The notes under the pieces are model-generated. The model searched no databases and had not been told where the DNA came from. It worked only from the letters and a program-made list of their open reading frames with translations. A program made the position numbers and the translations under genes. A DNA stretch of 64,000 nt from Larkinella arboricola (lineage in GTDB: Bacteria; Bacteroidota; Bacteroidia; Cytophagales; Spirosomataceae). Each line of letters starts with the position of its first letter. Position 1 is the stretch's first letter. Where the stretch lies: contig NZ_QLMC01000001.1 of the NCBI RefSeq assembly GCF_003259745.1, positions 558,001 to 622,000 on the forward strand. Reading direction: 5' to 3'. This document shows, piece by piece, positions 15,765 through 22,823 of this stretch.

Positions 15765-16962
15765 AACGGAAGGAGATGGTTACAGTGGTTCCCTGATTAA
15801 GCTGACTCCGAAAATCAATGGTACCGTTTAGCAACGCGAGGTATTGGGCAACAATGTGCAATCCCAACCCCGTACCCTGAATGGCGGTGGCGTTTTTGGC
15901 CCGGTAAAACCGTTCAAACAAGTGCTTTTGATCGTCTTCGGACATGCCGATACCCTGATCCTGAATCGAAATCCGGACGCCCTCATCGCGGCACCAGGTT
16001 GTGAGCCGGATGGGTTTGTTTTCGTCGGAGTATTTGATGGCGTTTGAGAGAAGGTTGACGACGATTTTACGGATAAGCGATTTATCAAGCCAGACTTTTC
16101 CGGGGCAATCCTGTTCGAGCTGAATGGTCTGCCCTGGTTTCAGCATTCCCTGTATGTCGGCAACGATGCTGGTCACCAGGTCGCTGAGGTCGAATAACGA
16201 ATATGAGGCTTCAATTTTACCTTCTTCCAGCTTGCCCACCGACAGAAACTCTTCGAGGATGTCGTTGAGATGGTTAACCGACGCTTTGATGCGCTGGATG
16301 TGGCGGTTGCGTTTCTCCTGCTGCTCGGTGGTGGTGTATTTATTCAGCAAATCGGCAGAGGTCAGGATGGCGCTCAGGGGGGTCCGGAATTCGTGCGATG
16401 CCATTGACACAAACCGGGATTTGAGCTCGCCCAGTTCGCGCTCGGTTGCCAGGGCTTTGGAGAGTTCATCCTTCGACAGCTCCAGTTGGTGCAGTGTCAC
16501 CATCAGCGCATTGGTGCGGTCGGCTACTTTCTGTTCCAGTTCGGCGTTTAGTTGCTCGATACGGTTTTTCTGCTCGATGAGCGCCCGTTCGGCTTCTACC
16601 TTGTACGTTTTATCAATGATGTAGGCCACAATGTAAAGTACCTGATCCTGGTGGAAATAGCTCAGGCTGATTTCGGCCGGGAACAATGAACCGTCTTTGC
16701 GTTTGGCGTACAGGTCGCCACGACCGTGCCCCATCGGACGCACTTCCGGGTGGTCATTAAACGACTTACGTAGATTTTTATGGAGGTTAATGAGCGTCTC
16801 GGGCACCAGCATCTCAATAGTTTGCCCTACCATTTCAGCTTCGGTATACCCAAACAGTTTCTGCGCAAACTGACTCACCGAGATCATGCGTCCGTGACTA
16901 TCGGAGAGAATGATGCCGATGGTTGCATTGGCAAAAACAGCGGGAAAAAGGTTTGTAATCAT
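15742..16962 (-). CDS. PAS domain sensor histidine kinase
   Basis: 406 residues without any transmembrane helix, so cytosolic. An N-terminal PAS domain (residues 5-125; GIILSDSHGRMISVSQFAQKLFG) is followed by a coiled coil (about 130-175), the HisKA dimerisation helix with the phosphorylated His in SHEFRTPL, and a HATPase_c domain with N box (NLLSNAIKYS), DQGIGM and GTGLGLHIV. It transfers phosphate to the receiver-CRP protein whose gene overlaps its 3' end. The PAS domain has no diagnostic haem or flavin residues that I can name, so the signal is open; a redox or respiratory signal is plausible because the partner is FNR-like. Confidence 0.93.
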   Translation of the reverse strand: MITNLFPAVFANATIGIILSDSHGRMISVSQFAQKLFGYTEAEMVGQTIEMLVPETLINLHKNLRKSFNDHPEVRPMGHGRGDLYAKRKDGSLFPAEISLSYFHQDQVLYIVAYIIDKTYKVEAERALIEQKNRIEQLNAELEQKVADRTNALMVTLHQLELSKDELSKALATERELGELKSRFVSMASHEFRTPLSAILTSADLLNKYTTTEQQEKRNRHIQRIKASVNHLNDILEEFLSVGKLEEGKIEASYSLFDLSDLVTSIVADIQGMLKPGQTIQLEQDCPGKVWLDKSLIRKIVVNLLSNAIKYSDENKPIRLTTWCRDEGVRISIQDQGIGMSEDDQKHLFERFYRAKNATAIQGTGLGLHIVAQYLALLNGTIDFRSQLNQGTTVTISFRYENNPAH

Positions 16963-17160
16963 ACAGCGTTTTCCGATTTGCTACAAAGAAAAGTGTATAC
17001 CGGAATTTGTCCGCAAAGTACGCCTGAAAAAGTAGGTGATGCCTGATAAATATCAGGTAATGGGCCAATGGATGTCATATTGAATGGCTTCTGAAAGGTG
17101 CAATTTTACACAGCGTTACGGGACTGGCATTCGCCCAACCGTACACTAATAAACTGTTTT

Positions 17161-17484
17161 ATGGAAACGATTTTTTTTCGGCCACTCATCGTCCCCGCTA
17201 AAACTGCGGTTTTGCTGGTATTCGTACCGGATTCGCTCACGCAGCAAGTCGTGGTCAACCGTCTGTTGGAACGGGTCGCTGCTGAACTGGGAGATGTCGT
17301 TCGGATTACCCGTGTAGACCAGGTTGTTCATCCTGAGGTGGTTCGAAGCTTCGGGGTGCAACAACTCCCGTCGTTTATCCTGTTGAAACAGGGTAACGAG
17401 ATCTGGCGGCATAATGGCCTGCTGGATTTCCAGGACTTAATGCAGCTCTTAACCGAGCGTCTACGGGAAGCGGCAGAGTGGTAA
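17161..17484 (+). CDS. Thioredoxin-like protein lacking the CXXC motif
   Basis: 107 residues from the ATG at 17161 (an upstream GTG at 17098 would add 21 unlikely residues). The sequence follows the thioredoxin fold: a VLLVFVPDS strand, a helix, VVRITRVDQV, the VQQLPSFILLKQG cis-proline strand, and a last helix. The place of the usual WCxxC is taken by VPDSLTQQ, so it has no redox cysteines and only keeps the fold. It could bind proteins or peptides rather than exchange disulphides. It is divergent from the PAS kinase gene with 198 bases between. A hairpin at 17560 follows. Confidence 0.75.
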   Translation: METIFFRPLIVPAKTAVLLVFVPDSLTQQVVVNRLLERVAAELGDVVRITRVDQVVHPEVVRSFGVQQLPSFILLKQGNEIWRHNGLLDFQDLMQLLTERLREAAEW

Positions 17485-17559
17485 AATAGCTTCTCATAAT
17501 CGTTGTCGTGCCTGTTTTGACCTATGGGCCGGAAACGTTGTAAAGGCGCTGGAAAACAA

Positions 17560-17594
17560 AACCCTGCCAGAGGTCTAATCGCTCCGGCAGGGTT
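17560..17594. terminator. Hairpin after the thioredoxin-like gene
   Basis: AACCCTGCC pairs with GGCAGGGTT, extended by three pairs after one mismatch, with a 9-base loop. On the plus strand no T-run follows; on the minus strand the stem runs into TTTTGTTTT. It may be a bidirectional terminator. Confidence 0.5.
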
Positions 17595-17728
17595 CCCAGC
17601 TACCATCTTACTCAAACGCACTCAACACATAATCTATCAGTTAGCTCAGTTTTTGTCAGTCAAGGGACTTGTTACCAATTTCTATGGCAGATTACTCTGT
17701 GGTAATAAGTAGCAATTAAAGACTGAAA

Positions 17729-17769
17729 CTTAAGAATGAGCTTAAGAAAAGATTAGAATTGAATTAGAA
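17729..17769 (+). promoter_or_regulatory. Four-copy direct repeat, probable OmpR-type regulator site
   Basis: Four related 8-mers end at 17736, 17748, 17758 and 17769 (CTTAAGAA, CTTAAGAA, GATTAGAA, AATTAGAA), that is with steps of 12, 10 and 11 bases. The same motif with the same three steps is found before the response regulator gene at 21796-21836. Direct repeats one helical turn apart are how OmpR/PhoB-type dimers bind. No protein gene starts shortly after the site; the stretch ends in a strong terminator at 17873. Confidence 0.65.
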
Positions 17770-17878
17770 TCGTCAAAGCAGGATTGTGATTTTGTTGCAT
17801 TTCAACCAATCCGACGATTAGTGCGCAGATTTTATACGAAACAGGAGCAATGTACCCCATTGCTCCTGTTTCGTTTTA
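17768..17878 (+). ncRNA. Candidate small RNA with its own terminator
   Basis: The stretch has no open reading frame with a start codon, but has secondary structure. AATCGTC (17768-17774) and GGATTG (17781-17786) pair with CAATCC and GACGATT (17807-17819), giving a 13-pair stem with a 6-base bulge, and then the 16-pair terminator. A near-consensus -7 box TGATTTTG lies at 17787-17794, which if used would start a shorter transcript near 17800. Either way the product would be a short non-coding RNA controlled by the repeat site before it. The first stem could instead be a DNA element. No known RNA family is recognised. Confidence 0.4.
17837..17878 (+). terminator. Strong Rho-independent terminator
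   Basis: A 16-base perfect stem (CGAAACAGGAGCAATG with its complement) with a 5-base loop, then TTTTATG. It is far from any upstream protein gene (stop at 17484), which is why a separate short transcript is suspected. Confidence 0.85.
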
Positions 17879-17963
17879 TGCGTACAGAATACCGTAACGG
17901 GCCTTGTATTCGGCAAACGGTGATGCGATCAGTTAAAACGACTTAAAAGACTTTTAACTTTAT

Positions 17964-18002
17964 GTAACTAAAATTTGCCTTTTGAGTAACAATTTTAGTT
18001 AC
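17964..18002. promoter_or_regulatory. Inverted repeat, probable TetR operator
   Basis: GTAACTAAAATT at 17964-17975 and its exact complement AATTTTAGTTAC at 17991-18002 are separated by 15 bases. A smaller palindrome, GTAAC-7-GTTAC, lies inside at 17986-18002. The site ends 29 bases before the start of the TetR-type gene, the normal place for an autoregulatory operator. Confidence 0.6.
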
Positions 18003-18031
18003 ATTGTGGAGCGATTAGTCAATCAGACCCG

Positions 18032-18607
18032 ATGGACAAACCCGAAAAGATTTTAGCAACGGCCCTGCGGCTTTTTGTAACGTATGGTTTTCACGGAACG
18101 CCCACCAGCAAAATTGCCAGCGAAGCAGGCGTTTCCAACGGAACCCTTTTCCACTATTTTAAAACCAAAGATGATTTAGTCGTTGCCCTGTATACATCCA
18201 TCAGGGGCGAATTGAATCAGTTTCTGGTACGTCAAATCAATACGGCTTCCACCAGTAAGGAAAAATTCAGGCGGCTTTTCGTCGGGTCGGTTGAATGGGC
18301 GCTGCACAACGGCGACGCTTTTTATTTTATTCAGCAGTTTCGGTTTTCCCCGCACCTGAATCTGGTTTCGGAAGAAGAAAGCCGCCGACAAAGTGAAGTG
18401 CATATGGAGTTGCTTCAGGAAGCCCGGAACGCGAATTGGCTCAAACCACTGCCCGTAGACCTGATTGCTACCCTGACCGCCAGCCAGATTAGCGGAATTC
18501 ACCAGTATCTGGTGGAGAAAACGGTATCGCCTGATGAGCAACGTAAACTAATTGACGACGTTTTTGAATTGACCTGGGCAACGGTCGCAAACCCTGAACT
18601 ACCATGA
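18032..18607 (+). CDS. TetR/AcrR family transcriptional regulator
   Basis: 191 residues. The N-terminal HTH (residues 5-50) is typical: ILATALRLFVTYGFHGTPTSKIASEAGVSNGTLFHYFKTKDDLVVALY. The C-terminal ligand and dimer domain (about 55-190) is variable and does not tell the ligand. Its stop overlaps the start of the NAD(P)-binding gene (ATGA at 18604), so both are made from one mRNA, and an inverted repeat just upstream is a likely operator. It probably represses its own operon until an effector linked to the partner enzyme appears. Confidence 0.93.
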   Translation: MDKPEKILATALRLFVTYGFHGTPTSKIASEAGVSNGTLFHYFKTKDDLVVALYTSIRGELNQFLVRQINTASTSKEKFRRLFVGSVEWALHNGDAFYFIQQFRFSPHLNLVSEEESRRQSEVHMELLQEARNANWLKPLPVDLIATLTASQISGIHQYLVEKTVSPDEQRKLIDDVFELTWATVANPELP

Positions 18608-19308
18608 CAACAACGGGAATACGAGCAATTATTACCGGCGCAACCGGTATGGTCGGTGAGGGGGTGATGCACGAATGCCTGCAACATCCGGCGGTCGAAG
18701 CCGTCCTGCTTATCAACCGGAAACCGTCCGGCTTTTCGCATCCCAAATTGAAAGAAATCGTTCATACCGATTTTTATAACTTTTCGGCGATTGAAAATCA
18801 GCTGGCTGGCTACAATGCCTGCTTTTTCTGTCTGGGTGTTTCGTCGGTTGGCATGTCCGAACAGGAGTACTACCGGGTGACGTACACATTAACCCTGCAT
18901 GTGGCCTCCACGCTGAGCCGTCTGAATCCGGAAATGACCTTCTGTTACGTGTCGGGCGCGGGTACGGACAGCAGCGAAAAAGGCCGTTTCCGCTGGGCCC
19001 GGGTTAAGGGGAAAACCGAAAATGAGCTGACCCGATTGCCGTTCAAACAGGTGTTTAACTTCCGGCCCGGGTTTATCAAGCCAACGCGTTACTTAAAAAA
19101 TGCCAATAAATACTACCAGTATATCGGGTGGCTGTTTCCGCTTGGCCGGGCACTGTACCCAAGCGGCTTCTGTACGATGGAGGAGTTGGGGAAAGCCATG
19201 ATCAATTCGGCCCGGCAGGGCTACGAGAAGCCGATTCTGGAGGGAACGGATATTATTGAACTGGCCCGGCGGCAGCCGGTTTCGGGCATAAGGGAGTCGT
19301 TTACATAA
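18604..19308 (+). CDS. NAD(P)-binding Rossmann-fold epimerase-like protein
   Basis: 234 residues. It begins with a dinucleotide-binding motif, AIITGATGMVGEGVMHECL (GxTGxxG), and continues as a short atypical SDR/NmrA-like fold similar to HTATIP2-type oxidoreductases: FFCLGVSSVGMSEQEYY, then CYVSGAGTDSSEKGR, then RPGFIKPTRY. The usual SDR Tyr-x-x-x-Lys is not obvious; the SGAGTDSS segment takes that position. It is coupled to the TetR gene and overlaps the convergent kinase gene by 8 bases at its 3' end. Substrate unknown. Confidence 0.88.
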   Translation: MTTTGIRAIITGATGMVGEGVMHECLQHPAVEAVLLINRKPSGFSHPKLKEIVHTDFYNFSAIENQLAGYNACFFCLGVSSVGMSEQEYYRVTYTLTLHVASTLSRLNPEMTFCYVSGAGTDSSEKGRFRWARVKGKTENELTRLPFKQVFNFRPGFIKPTRYLKNANKYYQYIGWLFPLGRALYPSGFCTMEELGKAMINSARQGYEKPILEGTDIIELARRQPVSGIRESFT

Positions 19309-20683
19309 ACTCCCGCACCAGTTCCAGGTGAAAAACCGTTGGATGGCCTTCGCCCGACGTGACCGACACGCTCCCCTGATGCAGCCGCACGATTCGCTCC
19401 ACCAGCGACAGGCCCACACCGTAGCCCCGGCTTCCGGCGGTTTGCCGGCTCCGGTAAAAGGGTTCGAAGATATACGGTAAATCGTCGGCCGGGATGGGGT
19501 CGCCGTTATTCTGGACGTTGATCTGAACCGAGGTTTCGTTAAAATAAACCTGGATCAGCGCCTTGCCGTCGCTGGCAAATTTGCAGGCGTTTTCGGTCAG
19601 GTTTTTCAAAGCCGTGCGTAATAACGCGGTGCTGCCCGGTACGGCCAGCTGGTTAAAATCTTCGGGCAACTCCTCAAAATGAACCGCCACTTCGTAACAG
19701 GGATTGATGCTGCTAACCTCATCCCGAATATCCCAAATCACTTCATCCAGGCGAACGGAATCTGTCAGCAGCGAAACCGCCGATGCCTGATTCACCTGCG
19801 AGAGTTGCAGTAATTCACGCGTCAGGGTTGATAACTCACTCACGTCGTCCAGCACGGAACGGATTGTTTCCTCGTAAACCTCCGATTCCCGGCGGTTGAG
19901 CAGTGCCACTTCCAGTTGAGAGCTAATCTGGGTCAGCGGATTTTTAAGTTCGTGGGAGACATTGGCAACAAACATCCGTTGCAGCCCGAACGATTCGTCA
20001 ATCCGGTCGAGGAGGTGATTAATGGTTGTCGACAGGCGGCTGATTTCGTCATTATCGGCGCTGACGGGTAACCGCTCCTGCAAGGTGTTGGGAAAAATAT
20101 GGTTTAGCTGTTGTTCCATCCGCTGCATGGGCCGCAGGACCTCGCTTGCGTAAACCCAGCCAGAAAAGGCTACAATGCCCACAATGGCAATAAACAGCCC
20201 AATCAGAACCGCCAGCATTCGGAGCAGAAACTGATCGCCGTAGAGGTTTTCGGCGCTGACCAGTACGATATACCGTTCCGAGCCCTTCTGGTACTCCACG
20301 CCCGTTACGTAAGCCAGCCCCTGCCGGAAGCGCATACCTTCATGCCGCCGGATGGCCTCCAGGTCTTTCGTTGATACGGCCAGAGGGGGGCTGTTGCGGA
20401 TCTGATTTGTAATAAAAATAGGAACGTTCTGACCGTCATAAACCGCTATTTTCTGGGCGGGGAGCTGATCTTTGCGCAGACGGGCGTATTGACTTAACAA
20501 TTGAGGGCCCATATTCCGGCGCGTCAGCAATTCCCCTACGGTATCCGCTTTCCGTTCGAGACGGCGGTAGAAATCCGAAGAAATAAAATACCAGCAGAAC
20601 GCGTAGATACAGGTAAACGCCAGAGCCAAAATGGCCGAAACCAGGCCGGTGAAGCGAAAAGTCAGTCGGGTACGGATGGTCAT
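19301..20683 (-). CDS. HAMP-containing sensor histidine kinase
   Basis: 460 residues in the classic layout: first transmembrane helix at about 12-36, a periplasmic domain of about 140 residues, a second helix at about 172-198 (LRMLAVLIGLFIAIVGIVAFSG), HAMP, HisKA with the His in VSHELKNPL, and HATPase_c with ENACKFASDGKAL and GYGVGLSLVERIV. It resembles CusS/heavy-metal or cell-envelope kinases, but the periplasmic part has no clear metal-binding residues. It is downstream of the response regulator gene (21030-21707) and a small membrane protein gene, all on the minus strand. Confidence 0.93.
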   Translation of the reverse strand: MTIRTRLTFRFTGLVSAILALAFTCIYAFCWYFISSDFYRRLERKADTVGELLTRRNMGPQLLSQYARLRKDQLPAQKIAVYDGQNVPIFITNQIRNSPPLAVSTKDLEAIRRHEGMRFRQGLAYVTGVEYQKGSERYIVLVSAENLYGDQFLLRMLAVLIGLFIAIVGIVAFSGWVYASEVLRPMQRMEQQLNHIFPNTLQERLPVSADNDEISRLSTTINHLLDRIDESFGLQRMFVANVSHELKNPLTQISSQLEVALLNRRESEVYEETIRSVLDDVSELSTLTRELLQLSQVNQASAVSLLTDSVRLDEVIWDIRDEVSSINPCYEVAVHFEELPEDFNQLAVPGSTALLRTALKNLTENACKFASDGKALIQVYFNETSVQINVQNNGDPIPADDLPYIFEPFYRSRQTAGSRGYGVGLSLVERIVRLHQGSVSVTSGEGHPTVFHLELVREFM

Positions 20684-20726
20684 ACCGTTGAAACAAAATT
20701 ATAGAACGGCAAGCCCGACGCGGTTA

Positions 20727-20927
20727 TTATCGGAGCAAAGCAGGAATATCGACCAGCCAGGCAATCATTAGGGTCAGGATGAAAAGACTGACCATCAGGA
20801 TCATGAGCCAATCAGGCTGCCAGGGCTCCCGGGTGGTGGGTTTGGTAGGCCGCACACTGCTGGGGGAGCGCGCCAGATGGCCCGAATTGGCTCCAAACGG
20901 ATGGTTATGCCGGAATTTAGAAGTCAT
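20727..20927 (-). CDS. Small single-helix membrane protein between regulator and kinase genes
   Basis: 66 residues: a polar, basic N-terminal half rich in Pro, Ser and Thr, and a C-terminal hydrophobic helix (LMILMVSLFILTLMIAWLV) ending DIPALLR. It lies 43 bases before the kinase start and 102 bases after the regulator stop, in the same direction. Two CTTAGAA repeats 11 bases apart (20996-21013) lie just upstream. It may be a small accessory or feedback protein of the two-component system. No family recognised; the coding call rests on position, ATG start and the clean hydrophobic helix. Confidence 0.55.
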   Translation of the reverse strand: MTSKFRHNHPFGANSGHLARSPSSVRPTKPTTREPWQPDWLMILMVSLFILTLMIAWLVDIPALLR

Positions 20928-20995
20928 ATTGTGTTGATATTGACACGCTTGACTACAAAAGAAAAGTAAATTTCTTAAACTGGACTAAATGAGAC

Positions 20996-21013
20996 CTTAG
21001 AATTTACTTAGAA
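20996..21013 (+). promoter_or_regulatory. Two-copy CTTAGAA repeat, 11-base step
   Basis: CTTAGAA occurs at 20996-21002 and 21007-21013. These match the 8-mers of the two four-copy sites at 17729 and 21796 and have the same helical step. The site is between the response regulator stop and the small membrane protein start. It faces the opposite way to the genes. Confidence 0.4.
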
Positions 21014-21029
21014 GTTGATCTGGCGGGGT

Positions 21030-21707
21030 TTACTCCTCCCGAAGAACATACCCCATTCCAAACTGCGTGTGGATAAGCTTCTTGGGAAAATCTTTGTCAA
21101 TTTTTTTTCGCAGGTAATTGATATACACCTCCACCACGTTCGTGCCCGCGTCGAAGTTCAGATCCCATACCTGCGCGGCAATGTCGGCTTTTGAAACTAC
21201 CCGCCCCTGGTTGCGCATCAGAAATTCGAGCAGAGCAAACTCACGGGCGGTCAAATCAATGGAGTGGGCGTCGCGCGTTACGGTTTTGGCGTCCAGATTC
21301 ATTTCAATGCCCGCAAACCGGAGCGTCTGGGCGTTCATCTCGACCTGCCGGCTCCGCTTGGTCAGGGACCGGATGCGGGCCAGCAATTCAGCAAATTGGA
21401 ATGGCTTGGTCAGGTACTGGTCTGAACCTACGTCGAATCCCATCACTTTGTCGCTGGTTTCATCCAGAGCCGTCAGAATCAGAATCGGGGTTGTGACGCC
21501 CTGAGCCCGCAGTTGCCGAACGAGTTCGAAGCCGTTGATGCCCGGAATGATGACATCGGTAATGATGGCGGCATACGAATTTTTCAGGGCCAACCGTTTG
21601 GCAATCAGTCCGTCGTAGGCAATGTCCACTTCAAACTGTGTTTCTTCCAGCCCTTGTCGGATTGCGTGCAGGGTTTTGGGTTCATCTTCAACCACTAAAA
21701 TCTTCAT
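21030..21707 (-). CDS. OmpR-family response regulator
   Basis: 225 residues. The receiver domain (1-120) has EDEP, the phosphorylated aspartate in IITDVIIPGINGF, LTALDE and LTKPFQFAEL; the winged-helix DNA-binding domain (about 130-225) shows LTAREFALLEFLMRNQGRVVSK and the final GMGYVLREE. It regulates transcription with the kinase encoded at 19301-20683. A four-copy direct repeat lies 89-129 bases before its start and a near-identical one lies before the small RNA candidate at 17768, so both are likely in its regulon and the regulator is probably autoregulated. Confidence 0.95.
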   Translation of the reverse strand: MKILVVEDEPKTLHAIRQGLEETQFEVDIAYDGLIAKRLALKNSYAAIITDVIIPGINGFELVRQLRAQGVTTPILILTALDETSDKVMGFDVGSDQYLTKPFQFAELLARIRSLTKRSRQVEMNAQTLRFAGIEMNLDAKTVTRDAHSIDLTAREFALLEFLMRNQGRVVSKADIAAQVWDLNFDAGTNVVEVYINYLRKKIDKDFPKKLIHTQFGMGYVLREE

Positions 21708-21795
21708 AATCAGAGAGCCGATCGTTGGTTACCTAACCATACCCGGTGCAGATTGTTATGGGAATTCGGCGTGGCAAAAAAAGCATTAGCCAGGT

Positions 21796-21836
21796 TGTTA
21801 AGCAAATTCTAAGCAGTTCTTAACGTACTTCTAAGC
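21796..21836 (-). promoter_or_regulatory. Four-copy direct repeat before the response regulator gene
   Basis: On the minus strand the 8-mers GCTTAGAA, GTTAAGAA, GCTTAGAA and GCTTAACA end at 21829, 21817, 21807 and 21796, with steps of 12, 10 and 11 bases. A T-run ending TTTG follows 21 bases later and may be part of the promoter. The layout is that of a PhoB/OmpR-type binding array for autoregulation. Confidence 0.65.
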
Positions 21837-21999
21837 TCCCCCCGGTTGTTTTGCATGGGAAGAAAGGCAATTGTTCGGTATGATAGAGACCCGGATCGCT
21901 TGATTCTTCCTGAAGTTAGCAATGTATAGCGCGTTTTTAGGTTTGTCTAAAATGCCGGATAGCCATCGGAAAAGAGTTCGATGGCTATTTTGTTGCCAC

Positions 22000-22620
22000 T
22001 CAATGCAATAGAAACAACGCAATCAGCCAGTACTTAAAAATTGACATCTGACTTTTGAGGGAAGTTAAGGCTTTATAGAGCAGATTGGCAACCGACTGGC
22101 GATTAATTTCCATCAGTTCCGAAATTTCCTCGTTTTCCAGACCCTTGTAAAATTTTAGAAAAACTACTTCCTGCTGCCGTCTGGGCAGACCCGCAATGGC
22201 CTGACGGATTTTGCGCTGGCTTTCAGAGTCGGTTTCGCTCTTCTCAATTTCGGTTTCAACGGTTTCCCAGTCCGAAACCTGATCAACTTCCTGGAACATG
22301 GGCACCGAAACCGCGTGCTTGCTTCGCCGAAACTCCTGCAACAACTGATTCCGGAGCGACTTGAAAAGGTAAATCGATACGTACTGAATGGATAGCGACT
22401 GCCGTTTTTCCCAGATATTAATAAAAATCTCCTGAATCGAATCTTTAATAAACTCCCGGTCGGTCGTAAAATTAACCGCGTAGCCAAACAGCGCACGGTA
22501 CTGCGATTCGGCTAATTGACAAAACGCCATCTTGTCTCCGGCTTTCGATCGCTGCCAGAGATCCAGTAAATGGTCATTTTCCTCAATAATACGTTGTCGA
22601 TGATCCAAAGTAACCAGCAC
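22000..22620 (-). CDS. ECF RNA polymerase sigma-70 factor, unpaired
   Basis: 206 residues from a GTG start. Region 2 is at about residues 40-110 (FGYAVNFTTDREFIKDSIQEIFINIWEKR) and region 4 at about 140-195 (LPRRQQEVVFLKFYKGLENEEISELMEINRQSVANLLYKAL). This is the Bacteroidota FecI-like type. The C-terminus is hydrophobic (YWLIALFLLH), which is odd for a sigma factor and might make contact with a membrane anti-sigma factor. No FecR gene is next to it; the nearest in the window is at 3092. The start is uncertain because no ATG is available in frame near the N-terminus. Confidence 0.9.
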   Translation of the reverse strand: MLVTLDHRQRIIEENDHLLDLWQRSKAGDKMAFCQLAESQYRALFGYAVNFTTDREFIKDSIQEIFINIWEKRQSLSIQYVSIYLFKSLRNQLLQEFRRSKHAVSVPMFQEVDQVSDWETVETEIEKSETDSESQRKIRQAIAGLPRRQQEVVFLKFYKGLENEEISELMEINRQSVANLLYKALTSLKSQMSIFKYWLIALFLLH

Positions 22621-22823
22621 CTCATTGTTAACAGAAGGTAAAATAACAGCATTAATTGGTAAAACATAAATAAAAAATCGCTCGTTTGCGATTTATACAA
22701 GTAATAGCCGTTAAAATCCCAGGTTTCCGAAATAAAATTTGTATTAAACGTGGATTAGGGGCTAGGCGCTGTGGGTGGTTTGACAAATTAAAATGCGTGG
22801 GCCACCCGCAGCGCCCGGTTCCT

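Noticed and set aside
22512-22700. 62-codon minus-strand hydrophobic frame at the start of the sigma gene
   Set aside because: Overlaps the sigma factor start in another frame; aromatic-rich by base composition only.
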